A stretch of 64,000 nucleotides of DNA, taken from contig JARGPC010000002.1 of NCBI GenBank assembly GCA_029212885.1, positions 290,474 through 354,473 on the forward strand, given 5' to 3'. The position numbers were made by a program, and so were the translations under genes. Under the pieces are notes generated by a model. It saw nothing but the letters and a program-made list of their open reading frames with translations, did not search any database and had not been told where the DNA came from. The stretch comes from Coxiellaceae bacterium. Its GTDB lineage: Bacteria > Pseudomonadota > Gammaproteobacteria > Coxiellales > Coxiellaceae. This document shows positions 25,220 to 33,899 of the stretch, in pieces; the stretch's first letter is position 1; each line of letters opens with the position of its first letter.

Positions 25220-25949
25220 AATGGCTCACTGATTTAACTTCACAACACAATTGATAACCGCCACCGCGTACTGTGGTAATTAATAACGGTTGCTTGGGGT
25301 CTTTTTCTATTTTTTTACGTAAGCGACCAACTTGAACATCTATGGTGCGGTCAAGTGGCCCGGCTTCGCGCCCACGGGTGAGTTCTAATAACTGATTACG
25401 CGTCAGCACGTGTTGTGGGTTCTCTAGTAAGGCCATTAATAATTCATATTCACCCTGGGTTAGCGACACTATAACTTTATTAGGGTTGATTAATGCCCGT
25501 CGATTGCGATCAACATGCCAATCGGCAAATTGTAAATACGGCATACGAGATGAGTTAGTTGCCGCTTGCTGCGCTTTATCTTGTCGACGTAATAAAGCTT
25601 TGATACGTGCCAATAGTTCACGAGGGTTAAAAGGCTTACTGATATAATCATCAGCGCCAACCTCTAAACCAACAATGCGATCGGTCGCCTCACCTTGAGC
25701 GCTTAACATCAAGATCGGAATATTGCATTGTTTCACCAGTTGTTGGCATAACACCAAACCATCATCACCAGGAAGCATGACATCAAGAATAATCAGGTCA
25801 ATATTATGCTCGGATAATTGTTGGTGCATTTGTTGGCCATTGTGCGCGATGCTGACTTGATAGTCATGTTTGCACAGATAGTCTTGCAGCAAGTGGCAGA
25901 TCTCACTGTCGTCATCTACAATCAAAATGTGATTTTGGGTTATATTCAT
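25212..25949 (-). CDS. OmpR-family response regulator
   Basis: A 245-residue regulator with a receiver domain (acidic pair in HILIVDDDSEI, phosphoacceptor D56 in LIILDVMLPGDDG, Lys in YISKPFNPRELLARI). The C-terminal OmpR-type winged helix (TQGEYELLMALLENPQHVLT; TIDVQVGRLRKKIEKDP; TTVRGGGYQLC) is intact. The recognition-helix region GREAGPLDRTIDVQVGRLRK is like OmpR. First gene of an operon with the kinase. The 344-bp region upstream, shared with the divergent CpxP-like gene, holds repeats and a group of GTTAC/GTAAC motifs that might be its operators. Confidence 0.9.
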   Translation of the reverse strand: MNITQNHILIVDDDSEICHLLQDYLCKHDYQVSIAHNGQQMHQQLSEHNIDLIILDVMLPGDDGLVLCQQLVKQCNIPILMLSAQGEATDRIVGLEVGADDYISKPFNPRELLARIKALLRRQDKAQQAATNSSRMPYLQFADWHVDRNRRALINPNKVIVSLTQGEYELLMALLENPQHVLTRNQLLELTRGREAGPLDRTIDVQVGRLRKKIEKDPKQPLLITTVRGGGYQLCCEVKSVSHYE

Positions 25950-26007
25950 AGGCTAAGTATATCATGACTGTCGTCCTAGACTAGCTGAGATTAAGCTGGG
26001 TGGTGGT

Positions 26008-26165
26008 ATCAAGGTGTATAGGGTGCCGCTTTTACGGAAGTAAAAGCGCAGCGGAGCGAGCCATGAAGCGACAATGTCGTCCCGGAAATTGCGAAGCAAT
26101 TATCCGGGATCCAGAATAATATATGGATCCCGCATCAAGTGCGGGATGACAGGGTGTGCCTTGAT
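26008..26165. repeat. MITE-like element interrupted by a REP
   Basis: The left part (26008-26070) matches the reverse complement of the 20788-20885 element from its ATCAAGGTGTATAGGGTGCC end through the CGGAGCGAGCCATGAAG interior. A complete REP (26075-26151) then intervenes, and a short terminal remnant GTGTGCCTTGAT ends at 26165. This reads as a REP nested in, or replacing part of, the older element. With 26075-26151 and the motifs at 26196-26268, it fills the 344-bp gap between the divergent genes. Confidence 0.7.
26075..26151. repeat. REP element in the two-component/CpxP-like intergenic region
   Basis: TGTCGTCCCGGAAATTGCGA with a nested AATTGCGAAGCAATT dyad, a spacer ATAATATAT, then GGATCCCGCATCAAGTGCGG and GATGACA. 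The inner dyad of the second stem differs from the 14.2/14.9-kb copies, but with compensating pairs, so the hairpin is kept. Confidence 0.85.
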
Positions 26166-26195
26166 GTAATTTTATCCAATTTAGACAGAGGGTAA

Positions 26196-26268
26196 TGTAA
26201 ACAAGCTGTTACAATTTAACTGTATGGGTTCATCAAGGGGTTACACAGCAGCGTTAAGATGGTAACAC
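26196..26268. promoter_or_regulatory. Cluster of GTTAC/GTAAC motifs, candidate regulator sites
   Basis: TGTAAAC (26196-26202), GTTACA (26208-26213), GTTACAC (26240-26246) and GTAACAC (26262-26268) lie within 73 bp before the Spy/CpxP-like gene. The first two form an imperfect dyad. Such spacing is what an OmpR-family operator could look like, but no consensus for this regulator is known to me. Confidence 0.3.
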
Positions 26269-26293
26269 TTAAACAAACAGGTAGGAGCAATCC

Positions 26294-26839
26294 ATGAATA
26301 CTTCTCGATTTATAACCGCCGGTATCGCCGCCGCTGCATTGTTGGGTGGCACCAGTGTAGCGCTGGCAGCACCGCAAGGCAAAAATGGTAAAAAATGCCA
26401 TGTGCCTCATCAACTTAAACAACAACTCAAACACCTATCTCCTGACCAGCGTGCGAGTGTAATGAAGACATTCAAAGCGGGTCGCGAAAAATCACGTACT
26501 ATTCGTCAACAATTGCATGCCAAACGCGTTATGTTAAATGCCTTGTTATTGCAAAAAGATAGTGATCCCAGCAAAGTAAAAGCTGTGGTAAATGATATCA
26601 GTGCTTTGCAAAAGCAAATGTTGCAAACGGCTGTTGATACACGTATGAAAATCTCAAAAGACAGCGGTGTCTATTTTGAATTGCCCGCTAAAGGTAAGTT
26701 CAATAAAAAATGCCATGGAAAATACCGTGGTCATCATAAAGGCCCTCAAAAGGCTCAGCAAATGAAGTTGAACATGAAAGCAGTTGATGCGGCTTCTGCT
26801 GCAGGTGGTGCTGCAACTGCGCCCGCAGTTAGTCAGTAA
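26294..26839 (+). CDS. Spy/CpxP-like (LTxxQ/metal-resistance type) periplasmic protein
   Basis: A 181-residue exported protein. The signal peptide (FITAGIAAAALLGGTSVALA, residues 6-25) ends at an AxA-like cleavage site. The mature part is helical, with LSPDQRASVMKTFKAGREKS and KVKAVVNDISALQKQMLQTA, resembling the long hairpin helices of Spy/CpxP/ZraP proteins. These act as periplasmic chaperones or metal-responsive modulators of a sensor kinase. His/Lys/Cys-rich segments (NGKKCHVPHQ; KKCHGKYRGHHKG) could bind metal. AGGAG lies 6 bases before the ATG. Its divergent position to the OmpR/EnvZ-type operon suggests it is a target and feedback partner. The 3' end overlaps the convergent nucleotidase gene by 11 bp. 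Confidence 0.7.
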   Translation: MNTSRFITAGIAAAALLGGTSVALAAPQGKNGKKCHVPHQLKQQLKHLSPDQRASVMKTFKAGREKSRTIRQQLHAKRVMLNALLLQKDSDPSKVKAVVNDISALQKQMLQTAVDTRMKISKDSGVYFELPAKGKFNKKCHGKYRGHHKGPQKAQQMKLNMKAVDAASAAGGAATAPAVSQ

Positions 26840-27728
26840 TGTTTTTGATGCCGTGGGGCACATGCCCCGCGGTAACATGATTATCTGTTGCTGACTCACA
26901 ATGACCCTGTTGATCATCAAAGAATATATCCGCACCAAATGCTTGTAAAAACTCACCTTTGGCTAAACCACCTAAAAATAACGCCTCATCAATACGGATA
27001 TTCCATGATCGTAATGTGCGAATCACGCGTTCATGAGCGGGTGCTTGGCGGGCAGTGACTAATGCCGTGCGTATTGGGCAGTTGTCTTGTGGAAAGTGCG
27101 ATTGCAATTGATGCATAGCAGCAAGAAAACCTTTAAATGGGCCGCCAGGCAATGGCTGTTCTGCTGCTTGTTGTTCACTATGAGTAAAAGCATCCAATCC
27201 ACTCTGCTGAAATACGCGTTCAGCCACATCAGAAAATAAAACCGAATCGCCATCAAAGGCGATGCGTATTTCAGGGTTTGGCGATGCTTCACTGCTGCTG
27301 TCAATTAATGTCGCCGCTGCACATCCAGCATCCAAAGCTACTTTAACATCTTCAGCGTTAGCAGATAAAAATAAATGCGATCCGAATGCCTGTATATAAC
27401 GGTAAGGTGATTCACCGCTGGTGAAAGCGGCTCGAGAAATGTCGAGTTCGTAATGTTGAATGCTATTAAAGATACGTAACCCTGTATCGGCACTGTTGCG
27501 TGATAATAAAATGACTTCGACCAGTGGCTCCGACTCATTCAGTTTTAATAACTTTTTAACTAAAGGAAATGCAGCGCCGGGCCTGAGAATTTTATCTTCA
27601 TATTTAATTTGATGCTCAGCATATTCTTTAACGCCTTTGTCTTCATACAGCTCGTTGCTTTTATGCATATCAAATAAGGTGCGAGAGGTAATAGCGACCA
27701 CAAGCTTATCCGTTAATTCAACAGCCAT
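26829..27728 (-). CDS. 5'-nucleotidase, cytosolic (NT5C1-like family)
   Basis: A 299-residue protein of the bacterial/eukaryotic cytosolic 5'-nucleotidase I family, a HAD-like enzyme that dephosphorylates nucleoside monophosphates. Typical segments: LVVAITSRTLFDMHKSN near the N-terminus, VEVILLSRNSADTGLRIFNS, FTSGESPYRYIQAFGSHLFL, RIAFDGDSVLFSDVAERVF (acidic catalytic DxD-type motif), TALVTARQAPAHERVIRTLR and EALFLGGLAKGEFLQAFGAD with a final FFDDQ. The gene follows the AddA-like helicase by 4 bp in the same direction and likely shares its mRNA. Confidence 0.85.
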   Translation of the reverse strand: MAVELTDKLVVAITSRTLFDMHKSNELYEDKGVKEYAEHQIKYEDKILRPGAAFPLVKKLLKLNESEPLVEVILLSRNSADTGLRIFNSIQHYELDISRAAFTSGESPYRYIQAFGSHLFLSANAEDVKVALDAGCAAATLIDSSSEASPNPEIRIAFDGDSVLFSDVAERVFQQSGLDAFTHSEQQAAEQPLPGGPFKGFLAAMHQLQSHFPQDNCPIRTALVTARQAPAHERVIRTLRSWNIRIDEALFLGGLAKGEFLQAFGADIFFDDQQGHCESATDNHVTAGHVPHGIKNITD

Positions 27729-27732
27729 AACA

Positions 27733-30700
27733 CTACTCCACGGTTAATGCCTCCGCTTGATATGCCCACTCTGACCATAAGCCGCAAAGTGGAAAATACA
27801 GCCCCAAACGGGTTGGCATTGGTTGTATTTCAGTCATTAGTGTAGCGTATTGCTGTAATTGTTCAAAGTATTGTGTTTTTTGGATACAAAGAAAGTCGTT
27901 AGCAGCTTGCTCGGGGTGTGGTGTGGTAGATTTGTAGTCAATAATCCAGCGTGTGCCATTGTCGATAAAGGTTCGGTCAATTATAAAGGTGCAAATTTTA
28001 TTATCATTACGGTGTTGTAGCGCGTATTCGTAGTGGTCATCTTGGTGCTTGCTTAAAATCCATTGGCCACGATGATCTTGCTGTGCCTGTTCAATGGCTT
28101 TTTTTACAATCGGCACCGTGTTTTCTGCTTGCTGATGGCTTAGGCCTAATTGCAGACACTGCATGAGAATATTGTTGTCATCATGGGTTTTGAGTTGATA
28201 TTTAGCGATACGGTATAATTGTTGATGAATTACCGTACCTGTATGTGCGGCAAGCTGCTGTTCGGCTTGTAGTTTTTTGATGTCCAGCTGCGGAATGACT
28301 TGCGTGTCTGGTAATATACGTGAAATGGTAGTTTCAGTGGTCGTAGGCAGTTGTTGCAGTCGTGTCAGACTGAAATATTCTTCATCTTCTGGTTCGGCTT
28401 CTATCGCCTTATTGGGCTCGTAAGTTTTAGCAATTGAGGGTAGAGCATGCTGTAAAAGTGCTAAAAAACTACCGTTTTTGGGTTTGTCAGTATCACCGCT
28501 AATTAAATGCAGTGATTGTTTGGCGCGCGTAACGGCAACATAAAGTAAGCGCGCATTTTCATAATCCAGTTTTTGTTGTTCAACACGTTTGCAGTATTGG
28601 TAAATGCCATCAGCCTGTTGTTCAGGAGATTTAATCGGCGCTAATAGCAATTCGTTAGCAATATCGCCTTGGTTACGCTCAAGCCATAATAACAGTGCGG
28701 GTCTATCCCTTACCGGGCCGCGTTCCAAGTTTGGAATAATCACGTGATCGAACTCCAAACCTTTCGATTTGTGGACAGTCATGATGTGAATGCGTGTCGA
28801 TTCATCGCTGGGTGTTTTGGTGTATGCTTGTAGTAATTGCGCTTCGATTTGTTGTAAATCAATCGTGGCGGATGTATCGCATAAGGTTTGTAACAACAGA
28901 AAATAGGTGTCGATATTTTGTTGTTGCATTGTTTCAGTATGCAGCTGGTTAAAGGTTAGGGCTTGCCATGTGTTGCGCACCAGCACTGCAAAAGGTAGTC
29001 GCCCAACTTGCTCAACAGCATGATGCATTTGTGGTACCCAGCAGTTAAGGCGTTGATTGGCGTCTTCTGATAATGCTGTGAGCGTTGTGTATTGTAATAA
29101 CGTTGGCCATAATGGTTTATTATTTGCTGCCTGGCATATTACTAATAAATCAGCTAATAATAGGCCGCAACATGGCGAACGTAAGAGTGCTAACCAGGCC
29201 ACGCGATCAGCAGGATGTAATAGGGCGCGTGTTAAAGTCAGGGCATCCTCGATCTCAGGTTGTATTAACAACGGTTCAATGTCGACAGCATTAAAGGCTA
29301 GATTAGCTTGGCGTAATGCGGGGATTATTTCAATAAGCTGTGTGCGGGACTTAACAAGTATCGCAATATTTTCATCGGGATTGTTGAGTTGTTGTATGAT
29401 ATCAACAACGCACTGCGCTTCAGTTTCCGTGTCTGCATTATCTAATAAATAAGCATGTGTTTTGTGGCTGTCGTGTGCAGGTCGGCAGGCTTGTGCGCTA
29501 TGGTAATTAATCGCGCCGGTGTTAATGTCAGCTTGACGCGGAAATACTGTTTTAAATGTTTGATTAAACCATTCGACTAATCGAGCATTCGATCTAAAGT
29601 TACTGACTAAAGACACCACCTTAGGCTTGATGTTGGCAATGCCGTGTTGTTGCGTATGAACAAATAAACCAACTTCTGCTTGTCTAAAACGGTATATTGA
29701 TTGCATCGGGTCGCCAACTAAAAATAAACTGCGTGGATCTTCTGGATTCCATTCGCGAATGATTTTTTCAATTAAGCGAAAGTGCGTAGTCGACGTGTCT
29801 TGGAATTCATCGATCAATAGGTGTTGTATTTTATAATCCAGGTATAAGGCTAAGTCCGTGGGTTGCTCGCTATCGCCCAATGCGCGATTAGCGGCTAAGC
29901 CGATTTCTACAAAATCCAGTTGACGTTGTTGGGTAAAGATTAATTGCAATTGCGCAACCAACTGCGGCAGTATCGTTAATAAGGCGTTAAGTACTTGCCA
30001 TTGCTGCGGATGGTAATGGTCGGGTGGGCACAAGCGACATTCGATTAATGCCGCCAATATCGTATCATCGGCCTGGCATTGGGCAACGAGCTCTTTCCAT
30101 TGTTGTTTTTGCGGCTTTTTATCTGCAGGAAAACCATTGCGTTTAGTAATTTGACTGCGCCATTGGTTTTTTTGAGTTAATAACATCTCGGCAATTGCTT
30201 GCCAATATTCGAGTGAGTCAGTGTCAGTATTAAAGTCACAATTAGGGTCTAAATGCTGCATAGCAAAACAATGCAGCTCTAATAATTGCTGCTGTTGTTC
30301 TGTATTAAGGGCCTCACTAATACATTGCAATGTTTGTTGAGTGATATGCGCCAGGCTATCTTCAAGTTGCAATTTAAGTGCTTCGCGATCCATGTAATGC
30401 GGCATAATATGTGGTAACCACTGGTCGCGCTTCGCTAATAACTGCTGTAATAAGTTTTCAAAGTAGGGCATTACATTATCTAATTGCAATAAGCATGTGG
30501 TGATAGCTTGTTGCAGTTCATCATCTTGTTCCGCTTGTTGACAGAGTTTTTTAATGGCTAGCTGATAGAGCGGTTGCGCGTTCTCGCTAATTTGAATGTT
30601 AGGATCGATGCTGGATAATAACGGCATATGGCGACAAATAAAGGCAGCCAATGAGTCAATGGTGATAATGCGTAAGCGGTTGCTGTTATTTAACAGTCCC

Positions 30701-31014
30701 CATTGCTGAGTTTTATCTCTCAGAATGACAGCTTGAGCGAGTTCTAGTGTGGTTTTTTTATGGTCATCAACCTCGGCGTTTTCAGCTAATGCCAAATGCA
30801 GCGCTTCTATTACGCGAGCCCGCATTTCTGCAGCGGCTTTGCGCGTAAAGGTAATCGCAATGATTTCTTCTGGTTGGTTGACCACGGATAATAGTTTCAA
30901 TAGCCGTTGTGTCAACAGCTCGGTTTTACCGGATCCTGCCGGCGCTTGTACGATAAATGATTCGTTAGTATCTAATACGCGTTGACGTATATCTGCATCG
31001 GCAATAGTGGTCAT
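27733..31014 (-). CDS. AddA/RecB-like UvrD-family helicase-nuclease
   Basis: A 1093-residue superfamily 1 helicase with a C-terminal nuclease, the ATP-driven subunit of a double-strand-break-processing complex. Motifs in order: Walker A APAGSGKTELLTQRLL (about residues 19-34) with AITFTRKAAAEMRARV, Walker B HLLIDEFQDTSTTHF, LFLVGDPMQSIYRFRQAEVG, SLVSNFRSNARLVEWF, IMTVHKSKGLEFDHVIIPNL and RLLYVAVTRAKQSLHLISGD. The PD-(D/E)XK nuclease signature WIIDYKSTTPHP is near the C-terminus. Its ATG overlaps the stop of the upstream nuclease gene (TAATG), a coupled pair. The architecture fits AddA better than RecB, since the partner is AddB-like and no recC or recD is present. Confidence 0.88.
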   Translation of the reverse strand: MTTIADADIRQRVLDTNESFIVQAPAGSGKTELLTQRLLKLLSVVNQPEEIIAITFTRKAAAEMRARVIEALHLALAENAEVDDHKKTTLELAQAVILRDKTQQWGLLNNSNRLRIITIDSLAAFICRHMPLLSSIDPNIQISENAQPLYQLAIKKLCQQAEQDDELQQAITTCLLQLDNVMPYFENLLQQLLAKRDQWLPHIMPHYMDREALKLQLEDSLAHITQQTLQCISEALNTEQQQQLLELHCFAMQHLDPNCDFNTDTDSLEYWQAIAEMLLTQKNQWRSQITKRNGFPADKKPQKQQWKELVAQCQADDTILAALIECRLCPPDHYHPQQWQVLNALLTILPQLVAQLQLIFTQQRQLDFVEIGLAANRALGDSEQPTDLALYLDYKIQHLLIDEFQDTSTTHFRLIEKIIREWNPEDPRSLFLVGDPMQSIYRFRQAEVGLFVHTQQHGIANIKPKVVSLVSNFRSNARLVEWFNQTFKTVFPRQADINTGAINYHSAQACRPAHDSHKTHAYLLDNADTETEAQCVVDIIQQLNNPDENIAILVKSRTQLIEIIPALRQANLAFNAVDIEPLLIQPEIEDALTLTRALLHPADRVAWLALLRSPCCGLLLADLLVICQAANNKPLWPTLLQYTTLTALSEDANQRLNCWVPQMHHAVEQVGRLPFAVLVRNTWQALTFNQLHTETMQQQNIDTYFLLLQTLCDTSATIDLQQIEAQLLQAYTKTPSDESTRIHIMTVHKSKGLEFDHVIIPNLERGPVRDRPALLLWLERNQGDIANELLLAPIKSPEQQADGIYQYCKRVEQQKLDYENARLLYVAVTRAKQSLHLISGDTDKPKNGSFLALLQHALPSIAKTYEPNKAIEAEPEDEEYFSLTRLQQLPTTTETTISRILPDTQVIPQLDIKKLQAEQQLAAHTGTVIHQQLYRIAKYQLKTHDDNNILMQCLQLGLSHQQAENTVPIVKKAIEQAQQDHRGQWILSKHQDDHYEYALQHRNDNKICTFIIDRTFIDNGTRWIIDYKSTTPHPEQAANDFLCIQKTQYFEQLQQYATLMTEIQPMPTRLGLYFPLCGLWSEWAYQAEALTVE

Positions 31015-33581
31015 TAATGATTAATCCTGCATAAAGATTGAAAGTCGCAGTAAGTGCACGGTTGACTCGATTCAGCTGGTGTCACGCTGGCATCACCTTC
31101 GATAAATTCAGTGGCTAAGATAGTAATTTTTTGTTGCCACTGTTTGATCATATCTGACCAATAACTAAATTCGCCAGTTTCTTTATCAATAATGCTTTCT
31201 ATTGGTTTAATACCTGTTTGTTCAATGTCATTTGCTGCTACGCCTTTAAATGCGAACTTGCCGCGCTTTACCTCGGCATAGGCTAGGCCATCGGCATTCA
31301 GTGAGTTAATCGTGGCATACAATGGCAGTTGTGGTTGGGTGAGGCGTTCATCAAACCAGCCTGTCATTGATTGTATGCCAGTTTTGTAGTCAATCACGAC
31401 GGTTTCACCGCTATCCAGTTGGTCAATGCGATCAACAACAATATGTAGCGTTAATTGTTGCAGTGGGTATTCAAAGCGTTGTTCCGTGGATTGCACGCAA
31501 AACGGCGGGCGCTGTTTTTCAAATGCTAACCATTGCTGTAATAGTTTGCGAAGTCGCTGCTGTTCGCTGTGTAAAAATAATGGATCGGTACGTTCGGAGA
31601 ATTCGTTTAATACTTGCTGCACCGTTTGATCAATCAAGCTATCAAGTGCTAACTCATCTAGCTGAATTAATTTTTTATGGGTTTTTAGCTGCTGCCAAAT
31701 TATATCTAAACAGGCGTGCACTAAGGTGCCTTTGTCGCGTGCATCGATGCCTTCGTGTAATTCGCCGATCGCTTCAGCACCTAGGCGTACTGACGCAAAC
31801 GCTTTAAATGGGCAATTAGCTTGTTGGCTAATAATCCAACTTCCACCTTTGATTTGTTCGTTCTCGGTTACGGTAGGAGCTGTAGTGTCATCTAATTGTT
31901 CGAGATCAGCTTGGGTTGTTGTGTGTTGCTGGTGTTCGATGCAATCTAATTCGATCTGTGCAATAGCGCCAATAATGGGGCTTACCTGCAATGCGGTGTC
32001 TTGCTCTTGTTGAGCATGACTGACGATGACCTCTGGGTTGCTATCAATCAATTGTTGTGTGATTTGGGCGCAATATTCGTATTCGCGTTGCGCGGTTGCA
32101 TGCGGTAATTGATGCTGTGTTTGTAAGCTAAATGGTAATAGTGGATTAGGCCTAGCGCTTGGCGGCCAAATATTGTCGGTTAAGCCAGCCAGCCACAAGC
32201 AATCAAAGTCGTTACCTGCCGCTTCGAGTGTACCTAATATTTGAATCGGCTCGTCACTGGTTTGCGCTTGGAATGTATGTTGTTGGCATAAATAACGTAG
32301 CTGTGACAGTGCTGTGCTGCTTGTGGGTGCCTGCAGTTGATTGCCTAGCTGCAAGAAATCTTGCAGGATTTGTGTCCAGTGCTGATGGATTTGATGTTCT
32401 TGACTGTCGAATCCACGCTGGCCTGGCCAGCCAACCGCATTGAGTTGAGCTGTCGCGTGTTGTAGCCAATTTGTATGGTTACGTTTAGGTTGCTGTTGTT
32501 GCAGTGATAGCCAATGCCTTAGGCGTTGCGGAAGTGACGCTTTTGGAAAAGTTTGCGATGCTTGGTTGATGGTGGCGGTAAGTTGTTGTTGATTAATAAT
32601 CGGGCGACCATTATCAAATAATTTTTTATCTAAATAGGCGGCGCAGGCGTTATCGATTACATTGCCGTTAATATAGGGCGAGCGCAGTACGCTGGAAAAT
32701 GCTGCTACATCCAGTTGCCTGCTTTGTAAGCCGAGTAACGTTAATGCGCAATTCACCATGTCGCATTGGTCGAGTGATACGCCGCTGGAGATATTGTATG
32801 GCGTTGCTTGGTCAAACACTTGTTTGAAAGTCGACTCCAGTTGGTGTCGCAATGTGCTGAGTTGTGGGTGTACACAGGCAATACGTTGCTTGCCTTGTTG
32901 CCATTGCTGTTTGGCCCATGTTGCCATCGCACTTAATTCATGTTGCGGTGTTGGCCAGTTGTAGCGGTTGATGGATTGGTTGCGCTTGGGTGGCTCGATC
33001 AATTCAACCGTGATCTGTTGCTTTAGCTGAGTCAGTAATTGCATTAGGTTGGGTGGGATTTGATCAAAGCCGTATAAGCGTAAGCGCTTAATGGTTAATG
33101 GTGTCTGCGCTAGCTGTTCGCTTAGTAGCTTGGGTAGTTGGTGGCTGGTTATTGCTTGCTGTTGTTTTAGTTGTTGCTCAAATGCCTGTGCCCATTGTTG
33201 AAACTGCAGGTGGTCTTGGTTGGGCTGCGTGGCGTTAATGCTATTGAGTGACAGGTTCCATTGGGTGAGGTTGTCATAAGCTGTTTGTGCAAGTTCGGCC
33301 AATGCGCGTGCAGACACCAGCGGTTGTGACTGTAATTCTTTGGCAATGATCTGTTGCCACAATAGCAAACTGGTTGAGCTGCTTAACACAGTTTTATTGC
33401 CATGTACTTGCCACAGTTGCATTAACCAGTCGGACAATGAGCTAATGGGCGGTAATGCCCAGGTGTTTTTTGATGTGCATAATTGCTCGTGATGCCATTG
33501 CAGTAGTCGAGTTGTAAGACGACGATTCGGAGTGACTAACTGATCGCCTGGAAGGCTAGTGGAAAATATCTCACAATACAT
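31014..33581 (-). CDS. AddB-like PD-(D/E)XK nuclease, probable DNA repair protein
   Basis: An 855-residue partner of the AddA-like helicase. The N-terminal half resembles an inactive helicase fold (LVTPNRRLTTRLLQWHHEQL; IACVHPQLSTLRHQLESTF). DCLWLAGLTDNIWPPSARPN is typical of this protein group. The C-terminal domain has the nuclease signature VVIDYKTGIQSM. An AddB-type iron-sulfur arrangement is visible: one Cys before the nuclease core (SQQANCPFKAFA) and three near the end (SQPCTYCDFQSLC). The protein is Gln-rich. It starts the operon addB-like, addA-like, 5'-nucleotidase. Function in RecBCD/AddAB-type end resection is inferred. Confidence 0.82.
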   Translation of the reverse strand: MYCEIFSTSLPGDQLVTPNRRLTTRLLQWHHEQLCTSKNTWALPPISSLSDWLMQLWQVHGNKTVLSSSTSLLLWQQIIAKELQSQPLVSARALAELAQTAYDNLTQWNLSLNSINATQPNQDHLQFQQWAQAFEQQLKQQQAITSHQLPKLLSEQLAQTPLTIKRLRLYGFDQIPPNLMQLLTQLKQQITVELIEPPKRNQSINRYNWPTPQHELSAMATWAKQQWQQGKQRIACVHPQLSTLRHQLESTFKQVFDQATPYNISSGVSLDQCDMVNCALTLLGLQSRQLDVAAFSSVLRSPYINGNVIDNACAAYLDKKLFDNGRPIINQQQLTATINQASQTFPKASLPQRLRHWLSLQQQQPKRNHTNWLQHATAQLNAVGWPGQRGFDSQEHQIHQHWTQILQDFLQLGNQLQAPTSSTALSQLRYLCQQHTFQAQTSDEPIQILGTLEAAGNDFDCLWLAGLTDNIWPPSARPNPLLPFSLQTQHQLPHATAQREYEYCAQITQQLIDSNPEVIVSHAQQEQDTALQVSPIIGAIAQIELDCIEHQQHTTTQADLEQLDDTTAPTVTENEQIKGGSWIISQQANCPFKAFASVRLGAEAIGELHEGIDARDKGTLVHACLDIIWQQLKTHKKLIQLDELALDSLIDQTVQQVLNEFSERTDPLFLHSEQQRLRKLLQQWLAFEKQRPPFCVQSTEQRFEYPLQQLTLHIVVDRIDQLDSGETVVIDYKTGIQSMTGWFDERLTQPQLPLYATINSLNADGLAYAEVKRGKFAFKGVAANDIEQTGIKPIESIIDKETGEFSYWSDMIKQWQQKITILATEFIEGDASVTPAESSQPCTYCDFQSLCRINH

Positions 33582-33832
33582 TGCGGTAAGCGCCCTTGTA
33601 ACAGTTCCTTGTGTCGGCCCCCATTGTAGACGACTTCGCTTAAGTTGTTAACATCGAAATTCAAATAAATATTTTGGAACTGTAATAGCAGTGTATTTTG
33701 AACTAAACGAACGTAAAAAAATGTAACTACTTGATTTATATTGGTATTTTTTTATGATTAGTTTGTATTCAATCTGTTGAACCTAACGTAAAATCAGGCC
33801 TTAGCGATAGATAAAAACAATCTACTCACAGA

Positions 33833-33857
33833 GTTATCCACAGATTCTGTGGATAAC
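33833..33857. promoter_or_regulatory. Palindrome of two facing perfect DnaA boxes
   Basis: TTATCCACA (33834-33842) and its complement TGTGGATAA (33848-33856) form a 25-bp palindrome with 12-base arms. Both match the high-affinity E. coli DnaA box. It lies in a 318-bp AT-rich gap (33582-33899) between the kinase stop and the addB-like start; I see nothing else there. It may be a DnaA-binding regulatory or titration site, or just a hairpin; no T-run follows on either strand. Confidence 0.5.
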
Positions 33858-33899
33858 AAAAGGGTTGAAGTGTGGCCGAAAATTGTGTATTGGTGGCGA

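Noticed and set aside
20788-26165. Insertion sequence with a transposase.
   Set aside because: The repeat copies are about 100-160 bp and have no coding capacity; no transposase motif is visible in the window.
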